Part shown: piece after piece, positions 21,606-31,746 of the stretch
Layout: every line of letters begins with the position of its first letter
Numbering within the stretch: position 1 is the first letter of the stretch
NCBI GenBank assembly: GCA_947359465.1
Contig: OX375875.1
Span: forward strand, 16,118,458 to 16,182,457
Source: Metellina segmentata
Lineage: Eukaryota > Arthropoda > Arachnida > Araneae > Tetragnathidae
Direction of reading: 5' to 3'
DNA: 64,000 bases
Made by a program: the position numbers and the translations under genes
Notes under the pieces: generated by a model
Database searches by the model: none
Told to the model about the DNA's origin: nothing
The model's input: the letters and a program-made list of their open reading frames with translations, nothing else

Positions 21606-22343
21606 ATGGGTTTAGTTAGAATGTTCAAGGAGATGAGGACAGAGGAAGCAAGTGGGGAGTTCTATGTGGAATGTGACTTGTGTGGGTCAGAGAAGGTTGT
21701 ATTTACATGCAAGAGTTGCTTAGAGGTGGGTGATTTGAGGAAGGAGCTGGAGGCTTTGAAGGTGAGGTCTGCGGAGGGAGTGGAAAAGGGTGTTCAATGT
21801 GTAGACTTGGGACACGTAGATCAGGGGGATGAGGTTGATAAGGTAACTAGAGGGGTTGTGGTTGGTGATTCAATGGTTAGGGTTTTGGTAGACATGGTAG
21901 GGCGTAAAAAGCGCGATTTTGCAAGGTGTTGCTTGCCAGGCGCCAGGGTAAAACATGTAGTTGAGGCAGTTAAGGCAGGTGTAATTAAAGGGGAGGAAAA
22001 GGCAGTAGTGTGGGTGGGAACAAATGATGTAGAGAGGACCACTAATGTTGAGTTTAAGAGGGAAGCGGAAACACTTTTAAGAGGCATTAAGTCTCATGGG
22101 GTAGAGGTAACAGTATTAGGATTACTACCTAGGTATGGGTTAGGTAATGGGTGGTTAAATCAAAGGGCTAATAAGATGAACGGGTTGTTAAGGGATTTGT
22201 GTGAGAGGGAGGAGGTTAGATTTTTAGATGTTTGGAAGGAGTGTAGGAGGGATTGGATAAGCAGGGACAATTTGCATTTAAGCCTGATAGGTAATAGGAA
22301 GGTTGACAAGCGGGTTTTGAACATTCTGGAGTCAAAAAACTAG
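21606..22343 (+). CDS. CR1 LINE ORF1 protein, SGNH/GDSL esterase type
   Basis: About 245 intact codons; an in-frame ATG six codons earlier (21588) is an alternative start. Near the N-terminus CDLCGSEKVVFTCKSC is a C-X2-C-X9-C-X2-C zinc-like motif. An SGNH hydrolase fold follows: VVGDSMVRVL (block I serine, about residue 90), CLPGARVKHV, WVGTNDVE (block III, GxND) and RDNLHLSLIGNRK (block V Asp/His). ORF1 proteins of this kind are known in CR1/L2-type LINEs and are thought to act in RNP formation and membrane or lipid association. The catalytic trio appears conserved, although the downstream ORF2 is broken. A coiled segment of charged residues lies between the zinc-like motif and the esterase. 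Confidence 0.85.
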   Translation: MGLVRMFKEMRTEEASGEFYVECDLCGSEKVVFTCKSCLEVGDLRKELEALKVRSAEGVEKGVQCVDLGHVDQGDEVDKVTRGVVVGDSMVRVLVDMVGRKKRDFARCCLPGARVKHVVEAVKAGVIKGEEKAVVWVGTNDVERTTNVEFKREAETLLRGIKSHGVEVTVLGLLPRYGLGNGWLNQRANKMNGLLRDLCEREEVRFLDVWKECRRDWISRDNLHLSLIGNRKVDKRVLNILESKN

Positions 22344-22375
22344 AATACAAGCAGGGATGGGAAGGACATAGAGGG

Positions 22376-22839
22376 TTGACAGTACACAGTAATTGCTTAG
22401 GAAAACTAACAGGGTCTAAATTGCAGGAGACAAACAATACAAAGGGGAAGTGCAATGTAAGGGAGAAAAACAATACCAAGACAAGTAATACAAGGGGAAA
22501 GTGCAATATAAGGGTGAAAAATAAGCTAAAAGTATTTTATTGTAATGCTCGCAGTGTGAGAAATAAAATGGATGAGCTCAAGGGAATTGCACAAGCAGAG
22601 GATATAGATATCATTGGGATTACTGAAAGTTGGGCAAGCAGTGAAGATGCACAAATTTTAGAATTAAGTGGATTCACAATGTTTAGGGAGGACAGAGTGA
22701 ATAGGGAAGGGGGTGGGGTTTTGATTTATGTGAGAGAATTTTTAAACTGTACGGAAATAAAGTTAAATAGTAAAACTGAGGGTATAGAATCAGTCTGGGT
22801 GAAACTGAATACAGACAAAGGCAAAGGACTAATTCTGGG

Positions 22840-22879
<40 letters not shown>

Positions 22880-25301
22880 CTCCTGTTTGTAGTGAAGAGC
22901 AGGAAAACAATGTGCAATCTGATAAACGAAGCATGTCAAAAAGGATAATTAATTTTAATGGGGGACTATAACTATCCAAATATTGACTGGACAAACAATC
23001 TAGCTACAAATGGGAGAGGGGCAGAATTTTTGGAAGTGACACAGGATTGTTTTTTGTACCAGATGGTGTATGAGGATACTAGGGACAATGCAATATTGGA
23101 TTTGATTTTCAGCAATGATGAGGATAGGGTGCAGGATTTGGTTATAGGTGAGCCACTGGGAGAAAGTGATCATAGAAGTATCAGATTAAGTATAAATTTT
23201 CAGTCAGCACACACAATCAATAGTAGGATAATTCAAAATTTCAGAAAGGTAAATTTTCATAGGATAAGGGAAGAGTTAAAGGAAACATTCAAAGGAGGAT
23301 TATTAGCACCGCATCATTCTGAACAATGGGAGGAATTCAAGAATAAGTTAGACAGGGTGTTAAAAAAACATGTAACGTTCAGGAAAAAAGAAAAACCTAG
23401 AAAATTGCTCCTTATGTGGTTTTCAGGGGAAACACACAAAGCTTTAAAATTAAAACAAAGAACATACAGGGTATATAAAAGCACTGGTATCGACAGGGAC
23501 AAGGAGGCATATCAGAAAGCCAGAAATAAGTTTAAAACTGTTAGTCGGAAGCAAAAAGTGTCCTTGGAGGAAAAATTAGCAAGGGAAATAAATATAAACC
23601 CAAAATAATTTTTTGCATATGCAAGTGGTAAAAATAAATTTAGTACTACACTGGGCCCGTTGGAGGGGAAGGGAGGTGAGTTAATTCAAGACGAGGTGGG
23701 AATGGCAAACTTGTTAAACGACTTTTTTCTGGGGGTTTTCAATGGTAACTATAATTTAAAAAAAGATCCCAAGGATGGAGCCTTTGCAGGGGGTATAATT
23801 AAAGAAATGCAAATTTAACAGGGAAGAAATAGTACATCAGTTGAAAAGAATTAAGCCATCTAAAGCACCAGGGCCAGACGATATTTATCCGAGAGTACTA
23901 GTGGAATGCGCGGAAGAATTCGGGGAAGTAATTCACACGATATTTAATTCAACATATAGCACGGGTTGGGTACCAATGGATTGGAAGTTGACCAACATAA
24001 CTCCAATTTTCAAAAAGGGAATACAAAGTGATACGGGCAACTATAGACCAGTAAGTCTAACATCAGTAATTTGCAAAATATTTGAATCTCTGTTAAAAAA
24101 GCATATAATGTTATACTTGGAGGAAGGGGGACTGTTATCAGAGAATCAGTATGGGTTTAGGAAGGGCAGATCCTGCTCTACAAACCTTTTGAAGTTCTAT
24201 GAAAAAATTACTGAGGAGCTGGATAATAAGAGCAGTGTGGATATCATGTACATAGATTTTCAAAAGGCTTTTGATAAAGTACCCCATGAGGCAGTACTGT
24301 TTAAATTGGAAAGGCTGGGGATTCAGAGAAAAACATTAATATGGATAAAGAATTGGTTATTGGGTAGAAAGCAGAGAGTGCAGGCAAAATGAAATTATTC
24401 ACATTGGACAGAAGTTATAAGTGGGGTGCCTCAGGGATCAGTTTTGGGACCAATTTTATTTATAATTTTCATAGATGATATAGGTCAAGGGATCAAGAAT
24501 AGAATCAGTATATTTGCAGATGACTTAAAAATATGGGGGACAGTGGATACCAAGTTACAGATAGAGAATTTACAAGGGGATTTTGATAAGATAATGTGGG
24601 GAAAAATGGGGTGTCATATAATGTAGGGAAATGTCAAGTTCTGCATATGGGTTACAGGAACAGTGGAGCCGAGTACTGTCTGCAGGGTGTAAAGGTAAAG
24701 GAGGGAGAAACAGTCAAGGATCTTGGGGTGATAATTTACAGGGATTTTAAAATGGGTCACCAATGTTCAGCTGCGGGTAAAAATGCTAATAGGTTATTGG
24801 GGTATATTAAGAAGACTGTAACTTCAAGGGATAAGAATATAATCTTGCCGTTATATAAGGGTTTAGTAAGACCACATCTAGAATATGCTGTACAATTCTG
24901 GGCTCCATATATGAGAAAGGATATAGAATTAATTGAAAGGGTTCAGCACAGAGCTACAAAAATAGTAAAGGGGCTAGCAAATTTCGACTATAATTAACGT
25001 TTAAGTAAGCTAAACATGTATACACTGGAAAGAAGAAGAAGGAGGGGGGGATTTGATTCAACTTTTCAAGTTTGTAAAACAAGGGGACACAGAGGGCTTA
25101 AATTTCAATACGGATAACAGAACAAGGGGCCATGGGTATAAATTGAATAAGACACATTTTAATCAGGATTTAAGGAAAAACTACTACTTTAATAGGGTAA
25201 TAGACAGTTGGAACGCGTTGCCAGAAAATATAGTTAATTCAAAGGGAGTGTATGAATTTAAGATACAATTGGATAGTCAGTGGGAATTGGGGAATTCATA
25301 A
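22376..25301 (+). pseudogene. CR1 LINE ORF2 (endonuclease-reverse transcriptase), broken
   Basis: The frame begins with the APE-type endonuclease (YCNARSVRNKMDEL, GITESWAS, GGGVLIYVRE, then after a break GDYNYPNIDW and GESDHRSIRL). Reverse transcriptase follows with RIKPSKAPGPDDIYPRVL, NYRPVSLTS, YIDFQKAFDKVPHE, PQGSVLGPILF and the catalytic FADDLKI. A CR1-like C-terminal region has LVRPHLEYAVQFWAPY and NALPENIVN. Disruptions seen are a TA microsatellite causing a shift (22842-22876), TAA at 23606-23608, a shift near 23817, TGA at 24390-24392, a shift near 24600, TAA near 24995 and another shift near 25045. The enzyme would nick target DNA and copy LINE RNA. This copy cannot. Confidence 0.9.
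22842..22876. repeat. (TA)n microsatellite inside LINE endonuclease
   Basis: 35 bp of alternating TA sit exactly where the conserved GNIYRPP codons of the endonuclease should be. The RPP codons resume right after the array but in another frame. Confidence 0.9.
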
Positions 25302-25372
25302 ACAAAGGACCAGCCTTGTTGGGCTCGAGCCTGTAGCTGGTCGTCAATATTTGTATTTGTATAAGTAGTTAT

Positions 25373-26012
25373 TCTTATTACATTAATGTCGTGAGGTACA
25401 GTAGTTATTAAGATGAAGTCAGTGTTGTGAGGTGCAATAATTATTTTTTCATTACTGTTGTGATGTATAGTATGTTTACTCTTACCTATGGTTTTTATTG
25501 TGTACTGTAATATATTGGGTTGGAAGAAAGTAATAAGTAATTTGGTAAGAGTGTTTATGTTGATAATAGATTTTTTGTATATATTCCTTTCCCCTAGTTC
25601 TATTTGGTGTATTGATTAGTGTCGATAGTTGGATCAGAACCTAGCTTGTAAACTCATGCATGAGAGTATTGTTGAGGCATGTTTGCCAACTAGGGACACA
25701 AATAATCATACAGACTCCAATTTGGATCGTTGGTGACAACGATTAGAAGGGCACCAGTATACCTGCCACCTTTGATTTAAGGTTTTTAATTGTAAGGCAA
25801 ATGGTCTGACAATTTCAAACCGGTGGGGAGCTTCTCCTGCCAACACCAGGAGGAATGGTTGTTGGCGGGGTTGTCGGTGAAAGGTCACCCGGGTCTGGAG
25901 AAAAGGGGAGAGCGGAAAGAAAAAGAAGGGATTGGACCCGCGGAGATGACAAACAACGGAGGATGAGGGGGTTCTGTGCTGCTGTTTTATACTATTTTGT
26001 AATATATTCATA
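25373..26012. other. Unassigned stretch between LINE and Tc1 element
   Basis: AT-rich DNA then a purine-rich, GC-richer segment (about 25810-25980). No recognised coding content. Confidence 0.35.
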
Positions 26013-26014
26013 TA

Positions 26015-26911
26015 CACAGTCCAGTCACATTAATGTGACCACCACCTACTTTCGACGTCAACGTGAAATAACCAATCACAAAAGGCAGGTGGCAGCAGAT
26101 TGTAGTGGAGTGTATATAAAGGATGTCCTAGGGCATCGGAAAGCATTTCAATCGTTGGAGTAATGCAGAAATGTAGCGATTTATCCGACGTCCAAAAGGG
26201 CATGATTATTGGCTTTCGGGCCAAGGGTGGAAGCATTTCGGAAACGGCTAATTTTGTGAACTGTTCGCGTGCCGCCGTGGTAAAAGTATAACGTGCATGG
26301 CAAAATGGCACTATCCAAAATCAGCGGCGTGGAACATGTGGTGCAGCACGGGCTATAGGTGATAGAGGCGAACGAAGGCTACGGAGATGCGTTCGGGCGA
26401 ATAGACGTGCAACTGTTGAGCAACTGACCGCCCAGATGAACCAAGGGGCTACCAAGAGTGTATCCTCAACAACGATTCAGCGAACGTTGCTGCGCACGGG
26501 CCTCCGCAGCAGACGCCTGGTTAATGCACCTATGCTGACTGCTGTTCATCGGCGACGAAGGCTGGAATTTGCACGCCAGTACCGCAACTGGACGTCCACA
26601 GAGTGTCGACAGGTGGCTTTTTCCGATAAATCCCGTTTTATGCTCCATCAGACAGATGGACGTTGGCGTATACGGCGTGAAACGTCTGAAAGCAAACACC
26701 CTGCAACAATTGCCGGAAGGATCCAGGCTGGAGGAGGGGGGTAATCTAGCGCAGCTGGCCACGGCACTGGAGTCGGCATGGCTCAACATCCCAGTGAACA
26801 CCTTCAGAAACCTAATTGACTCTCTTCCTGCACATCTCGCAGGGGTCCGCTGTACCAAAGAAGGTTATTCTGGCTTTAAACAGGTAGTCACATTAATGTG
26901 ACTGGTCTGTG
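26015..26911 (+). mobile_element. Tc1-like element with internal deletion
   Basis: The TIRs read CACAGTCCAGTCACATTAAT on the left and CACAGACCAGTCACATTAAT inward from the right. Both contain the perfect 16-bp palindrome GTCACATTAATGTGAC. TA dinucleotides flank the ends (26013-26014 and 26912-26913). The 897-bp length is short for the family, consistent with loss of the catalytic middle of the gene. Confidence 0.88.
26164..26900 (+). pseudogene. Tc1 transposase with catalytic-core deletion
   Basis: Frames on the plus strand show MQKCSDLSDVQKGMIIGFRA-type N-terminal sequence, then SVSSTTIQRTLLRTGLRSRR and the first catalytic aspartate in VAFSDKSRFML. At the poly-G near 26737 the sequence jumps from the GGGG motif straight to ATALESAWLNIPVNTFRNLI, a near-C-terminal segment. 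The part with the second Asp and the final Glu of the DDE triad is gone, about 100 residues judging from family length. Stops also occur, for example near 26289. The protein would have bound TIRs but could not cut. Confidence 0.85.
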
Positions 26912-27239
26912 TATAACCGAGAAGGTCCAAATAAATTGATGAAATGGTATCTATGAAGTGTTGCCCTCTCCACAAGACAAACGAACCACTCATATACACC
27001 AGACAGGAAAAGAGGTGGGGCGTGACAGCATCATAAGAGCAAATAGTGTGACAGCTGCTAGAGATACTTCCATTTCCTTGCATAAATGGAACACTGAACT
27101 GTTTCCTTTTGATAATTTCTAGTAAAGTAAGCTTTGCGTTTAAGTGTCTCAAAGTTATTCGAATGTTACATGAACCAGTCCAGCTCGTGTAAGTTACACA
27201 TAGGCTGTTCACACATTTTTTAGACAGTGTATATTGTAT

Positions 27240-28055
27240 TCACAAAACTAAATTACATAAAATTCTTGTGTTTTAAATGTTCTATTTGATAGTCCTTATT
27301 CTGAAATATCTTTCGACGCCGTAATTTCCAGGATAATATTGCCTTTTGAAGTGTCAGAAGAGGTATTATATCCCATTCCTCCTGAACAGCTTTCCAGAGT
27401 CCTGTAAGGGTTGTGGGACGACGTTTGGATAATACAGATTTTCAGTCCGAAAGCACAAAAATCCATAGGTGATACATCGGGAGATTTAGTAGGGATATCA
27501 GTGAAGGGTATGGCCTTGATACCGGTTTTTGTTTCATTTCTTTTAGGAAATATACAGTGGATTTTGATGTGTGACTGCTAGCTTTGTCTTGGAGTTTCAG
27601 ATTGAGGGCACTGTGGGTGAAGCGATGTTATTTCATTCAGAAAAATTGGAGATAAAATATGTTCCTGATAGTATTTGGAGTTAATCTTGACATTTTTTTC
27701 CACTCTCTTTATTTTTAACTTGCCATTATATGAAAAACCAGCAAAATCATGAATCCCTTAGAAAAACCTTCTTTCGTTTCTGTGAACCATGTACATAAAT
27801 TTTTTTTTCTCCCCTTTTATGATAATAAATGCCTCTTTTTTTGCTGCTATCATTTAAATACACCCATGATTCATCTATTGTGACAATGTTTTTCCATTTT
27901 TCTTTGGATAAGTGTTTTTTATATAGAATTCGGCAGCGTGTCCTGCGTTCAGCGATACGCTTTGGAGAAAGACGATGCACATTGCTTTTTTTCGCCTTCT
28001 TAAGATTTAAATCAACGTTTATCATTTTGTTTACAGTAGGCACAGAGCATTTTAA
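27240..28055 (-). pseudogene. Mariner transposase, middle and C-terminal piece
   Basis: On the minus strand, from 28055 downward, the frame gives LKCSVPTVNKMINVDLNLKK and HRLSPKRIAERRTRC, the second DNA-binding helix region, then KNIVTIDESWVYLNDSSKKR, which carries the first catalytic aspartate. Downstream the frame degrades, but near 27320-27440 the phrases PTTLTGLWKAVQEEWDIIP and LSWKLRRRK remain recognisable as the C-terminus of this mariner lineage. The second and third acidic residues fall in damaged sequence. The transposase would bind TIRs and excise at TA sites. This piece alone is inert. Confidence 0.8.
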
Positions 28056-28061
28056 TGATTT
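28056..28061. repeat. 6-bp target duplication of the 28062-31090 element
   Basis: TGATTT lies here and again at 31091-31096. Fusing the mariner frame across one copy restores ...AKS|LKC... without a shift. Confidence 0.85.
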
Positions 28062-28089
28062 CAGGGCTCCTAGCAAGTTTAAAGGTCTA

Positions 28090-28200
28090 AAAAGGTGACA
28101 AAAGTGACTAATTTAACCAAAACGGTGACAAAAAGTGACTAATCAAGCAGAAAAAGGTGACAAAAAGTGACTAATCGAGCAAAAAAAAAAAGTGACAAAT
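28090..28200 (+). repeat. Subterminal iterated motif array
   Basis: Units of about 33 bp containing AAAGGTGACAAAAAGTGACT are repeated three to four times just inside the left TIR. Looser copies occur inside the right TIR (31020-31075). They are plausible transposase-binding sites. Confidence 0.7.
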
Positions 28201-28413
28201 AACAATAATGCTAACTATGTTCAAGTATAAAGATAGAAAATAAAAAGATCCTCCCCTAGCCTTTCTTTGGAAGGATATTTTCATTTTCTTCATTTAAAAA
28301 GTACATCATTTTAAATATATTAACATAAAAAAAAATCGTAATGATGATTTTTTAATTTGTTCATTTTTGACACTGCTTCAAGAATTTCTTCCTTTTCTTT
28401 GAAAGATTATGTC

Positions 28414-28800
28414 TCATTTTTTTTTGTTGAAAAAGTCTGAAATTATTTTTGTCTCTTTCTTCTCAATAGAAGAATGTGCATGTTTTAAAGTCTGTCTTTG
28501 CTGACCAACATCATCTGAGACTTTTGCCGCTCCTTCAATCATTGCCTGAGAAAGTGCTGCTTCCTTAAAAACTTTCTTTTTCATCGCCTTCTTGAGCCTA
28601 TCATTGGCTTCCTTTAATAATTTGGAAGCTCTGTCCAATATCTCATTCTCTTCCTTACGCAAGCATTTTAAGTTTTCGTTCGTCTTCTTCTATCACCTTT
28701 CTGTTCTTTGCCAGCTGCTTTAAATTTTTTTTTCTCTGCTCCCAGTCTATCTTTTTCTTTCCTGTCCTTCTCTAATTTTTCTTGTGCCTCATGTTTTATA
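28414..28800 (-). pseudogene. Charged coiled-coil tail of hAT-like element protein
   Basis: The minus frame 28662-28414 encodes a Lys/Glu-rich helix (RKEENEILDRASKLLKEAND, KKAMKKKVFKEAALSQAMIE) with stop TAA, ending DFFNKKK. Upstream, to about 28800 in shifted frames, more of the same coil is visible (EKLEKDRKEKDRLGAEKKN). Such a tail after the dimerisation domain also appears in the related relic near 60.7-60.9 kb, which ties it to this transposon family. It was presumably joined to the core at 29600-29860 before the Helitron-like repeat separated them. Coiled coils suggest oligomerisation. The function is inferred only. Confidence 0.55.
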
Positions 28801-28802
28801 TC

Positions 28803-29450
28803 TTACTAGGAGGGTCCGCCCCCTGCTCGCTTACGCTCGCTAACTCCCGTTGCTTCGCAAACCAACATTATTTTCGCAGAGTGCATCTCCTGGACAGCAA
28901 AACTATCTGAATAATTCGTATAATACTGATTTGACTTTCTGGTCCATGACGTCACAGCGAGGGCTTCGCCCTCTGCTCACAGACCCCCCCCCCGGGGATA
29001 GCCACGTAATCCCGTTTGGGTTGGGAAGCAAACCAATACTTTTGCAAGTGATTTCACTCTTTTCTACTTTAACACTTAATGCACCCTAAACTAATAGCCG
29101 TATCAGTAAAAAACCTTCTGCATCTTGTTCCCTGTACAATTTTAAGTAATCTGTGTTAATTTCCTAACTTTACGTTCTGTACTTCGTACTTTTTCCGTAA
29201 ACCTTCTGAGAACAAAGTGAAAAAAGCGAGCCCTTTTCCTCGCCAAATAAAAATAAATAATTTTTATGGCAATTGTTGCTACGATAAATTTAATATCTGG
29301 CAAACCCGATAATCAAAAATACAACCCACAACTGCGTGCGGAACCTGCTATGCGAACTAAAAAATACGAAATTTGTGTAACCAACTTTTGATTGCATCGA
29401 ATTTATTTATGAACCAATTTTTAAAATAATTGTACCATAAGAAAGAGTGT
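28803..29450 (-). mobile_element. Second copy of hairpin-rich Helitron-like repeat
   Basis: It begins at ACTAGGAGGGTCCGCCCCCT and parallels 19666-20400 throughout, including CTGGTCCATGACGTCACAGC and CACTTAATGCACCCTAAACT. Small deletions remove some palindromes. It interrupts the coding remnants of the hAT-like element. Confidence 0.75.
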
Positions 29451-29479
29451 AATGTAATGCATTCAGTGATGTTCTCAAA

Positions 29480-29900
29480 TTTTCAACAACAAATTTTCAT
29501 GACAAACAAATTTTCAACTTTGTATCATGTTTGGCTTCTTTATTGGAATGTAATCAAGGAAATACTTTCGCTCTGCAATTCAATGTTTAAGCAACCTTTC
29601 AGCAGCTGGCTTTAGGCTTAGCCACCTGCTTGAACAATAATGGCTTGATGAAATGGTGAGTGGGAAGTTTCGTCTTCTTAAATTTGTTTGTATGTTGACC
29701 AACGCTTAGGCTATTGATTAAAAAATCTGTGAATACCAAAAACTAGTTCAGACACATCTTCGCCTAACTCTTTTAGACCTTTAAGAAAAGCATTATGTAT
29801 TGTGTGAATATTACATGTCTCAATGTTAATTAGTTCTTTTTTTTCAGGGAAGAAAGTAATGAGTCCATTAATCTTTTTAAAAACTGACTTTCACTAAAAA
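29480..29900 (-). pseudogene. hAT-like transposase core relic
   Basis: Reading minus in shifting frames, 29860-29700 gives NIETCNIHTIHNAFLKGLKE, then GEDVSELVFGIHRFF. Further left come traces of a Trp-rich block and of a PAAERLL-like segment. These phrases are typical of a hAT/RNase-H-fold transposase group common in arthropods and cnidarians. Many stops interrupt them. The catalytic DDE residues cannot be placed with confidence. Between 29930 and 31015 the remaining element sequence gives no recognisable domain, so the N-terminal finger is not identified. Together with 28414-28800 this is the dead protein of the 28062-31090 element. Confidence 0.55.
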
Positions 29901-31096
29901 AAAACCTCAAGAATTTGTAATAATCAACTTTGATGATAACAGAGAATGATTTTCAATTCGTTCGCAACGCTCCTTCAATATTTAACCCTCTAGATACAGA
30001 GACGGACGAAATTTTTGCAATCTCTGGTTACGGAGGGGTTTGGAATCTTTCAGATCTCAAGCTCCTGAAGAAACGGCTGAAGTCCATTAAGATTTCCATG
30101 CCCTCATTTCTGTGCCACAAAGAGAGCAGAGCGTGAATAGCCTTTGTTCAGTAGACAGGAATGTCAGGGTTCTCGATGGGGAGCTTCGAGCACTTAGAAT
30201 GTGTAAGAGGTTGATGATCTATCCCCTTAAAACCTTTGCCGAAGACACCTTTGAATGTAAATTATCATTCATATTGAAGATTCCACTATCATTTCAGTGT
30301 TTACCCTGACGTATATATACCTACTAGACATAATCAGACCCACAATAGAAACTGCAACATGTGATGACAAAGGTATTAAACGTATTACCTCTCATCTTGG
30401 GTTAGCGTTGAGTTAATATCAGCTTGATCCGTCCAGTCTCTTGGCCTCTCCATTCTCGTCTTATTCCTGAATCCGAAAATAAAACGGGTCTGCTGAGACC
30501 GCCCTCAGATCTGTGAATGGAGGATGTTATCCCCCTTTTAAGTGACCACTGGCATCGATCACTATTTACGAGCTGTCAGCGTCTCACCTCCTAGAGGGTT
30601 ACTCCTGTTGTTCGACCCTGTTGACCGGTGATATCTATCTTGCGCCAAATGATACGCCACACAATACTATGAAAAGAAAACGTCAGTCGTAAATGCCACT
30701 CAAGTTAGGTAATTAGGTAAGAGGGGTCGGACATGCAGATGGCCCTGCTTCCCTTAAACTTCGCCGCTTCGTTTTACTGATAGCCTTTTTCTGTGGGAAA
30801 AATTTCAGAACTTGCAGCTAATACACCACGGGCAATGTGAAGTATCCTTTTACAATTGAAATGGTAGGCTTTTGAATCCATTCTTGAAGTAGAATGTAGC
30901 GCATTTCAAAATTGAATTCGTACAAACCCTGTTTTTTTTAGAGAAAATGAATTTTTTTTTACTGTGCATCAAACATTTTTTTCTTCTCTAAATAAAATTT
31001 AAGAACTTAAAACCCCTGAAAAGGTGACAAATTGTCAAAAAGGTGACAAAAAATAAAAAGATGACAAAAGGTGACGTGTTAGGAGCCCTGTGATTT

Positions 31097-31311
31097 TGCA
31101 ACTGTCCTTTGACTAGGGGGATTTTCTTTTAACATTAAACAACGTACCTTTGCAATAGTCGAAGATGTCCGTTTCTTCCTTGGATACTTGTTTGGAATTT
31201 TTGTCACACTCGAGGCTCCAATTTGACGATATTACCTATCGACGCTTTAGATATCACAAAACCATGACTCTCACATCGTTTTTGGATAACGGAATATGAA
31301 TATTTCTCTTC
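31097..31311 (-). pseudogene. Mariner transposase, N-terminal middle piece
   Basis: The minus frame from 31311 reads SYSVIQKRCESHGFVISKAS, then after a stop and shift near 31190 RTSSTIAKVRCLMLKENPPS, ending in QRTVAKS at the insertion site of the hAT-like element. This is the first helix-turn-helix region of the mariner transposase. The right side is cut by the copia insertion at 31317, beyond which the first residues of the protein continue at 47842-47887. Confidence 0.75.
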
Positions 31312-31316
31312 GGAAA
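31312..31316. repeat. 5-bp target duplication, copia 2 left
   Basis: GGAAA here is repeated at 47837-47841 beyond the 3' LTR, 16.5 kb away. Confidence 0.9.
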
Positions 31317-31519
31317 TGTTGTAACTAGTTATTCTAAGTGTTAACGTGTTTTGTTATAACTGTAACTTTTTTGTATTAGTTATATCTTTTAAGTGGCTCG
31401 TGCTGTTTTTCGCTAGCTTTAATTATGATCTCTTTTTTGTTACGGTTCTTTCTTTTTTTCAATAAAGTAACGTTAAATTATCTCTGCTAAATAACATCGT
31501 TCAAATAATTATTCAAACA
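31317..31519 (+). repeat. 5' LTR of copia 2
   Basis: 203 bp, starting TGTTGTAACTAGTTATTCTA and ending CAAACA. It differs from the 3' LTR at TTATATC/TTCTATC and GTTAAATT/GTTAGATT. AATAAA lies at about 31460. Confidence 0.93.
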
Positions 31520-31533
31520 GGTTATGGGCCATC
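31520..31533 (+). promoter_or_regulatory. Primer-binding site of copia 2
   Basis: GGTTATGGGCC directly after the LTR equals the first 11 bases of the Drosophila copia site for the initiator tRNA-Met anticodon arm. Confidence 0.75.
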
Positions 31534-31746
31534 AACTCACTGGAACCTGTGCTAGTAAGTAGATCGATGAGTTTTTTAATAGAATAATAGATTCACTACA
31601 TTTGGAAGCAATTGCTACCGCTATTAGGCTTAGCTATACCGCTAACGATAGACTGCTATTGCTTAGCCAAACTTGTGTCTAGTTCGACAGTATTTGTGAT
31701 TATAATTAAGAACTCATTTCACCTCAAGCAAACGATTCCAGAAAGA

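Larger units (their letters stand above)
21060..25372 (+). mobile_element. CR1-type LINE, decayed but nearly full length
   Basis: The order is a 5'UTR with short repeats, a first frame with an SGNH-type esterase domain, a second region with endonuclease and reverse transcriptase, and a short 3' end. The 5'UTR has a pair of GATGATATTCTATTGCC-like units (about 21108-21180), two GTCTCGTTRGGCCTAA units (about 21376 and 21403) and four AGTGCTTTTTCTGT-like units (about 21490-21590). Ends are approximate, and no target duplication was identified. Confidence 0.8.
28062..31090 (-). mobile_element. hAT-like TIR element inserted in mariner
   Basis: Perfect 11-bp terminal repeats, CAGGGCTCCTA and TAGGAGCCCTG, bound a 3.03-kb insert. 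Subterminal GGTGACAAAA-type motifs are repeated at 28094-28200 and 31020-31075. Decayed transposase and coiled-coil coding sequence lies on the minus strand, and a Helitron-like repeat is nested at 28803-29450. The 6-bp target duplication is shorter than the usual hAT 8 bp, so the superfamily call is tentative. Confidence 0.75.

Noticed and set aside
22683..22994. Minus-strand 103-codon frame with Ile-Tyr repeats
   Set aside because: Antisense reading of the LINE endonuclease through the TA microsatellite.
26466..26858. Minus-strand 130-codon frame in the Tc1 element
   Set aside because: Antisense shadow of the plus-strand transposase, without domain similarity.
28090..28200. CRISPR-like or satellite array
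   Set aside because: Units are short, imperfect and confined to just inside a TIR, with no spacers, in a eukaryotic context. Better read as subterminal transposase sites.
29930..30309. Plus-strand frames in the hAT-like element as new genes
   Set aside because: No motif seen, and they lie opposite a minus-strand decayed element. Treated as chance frames.
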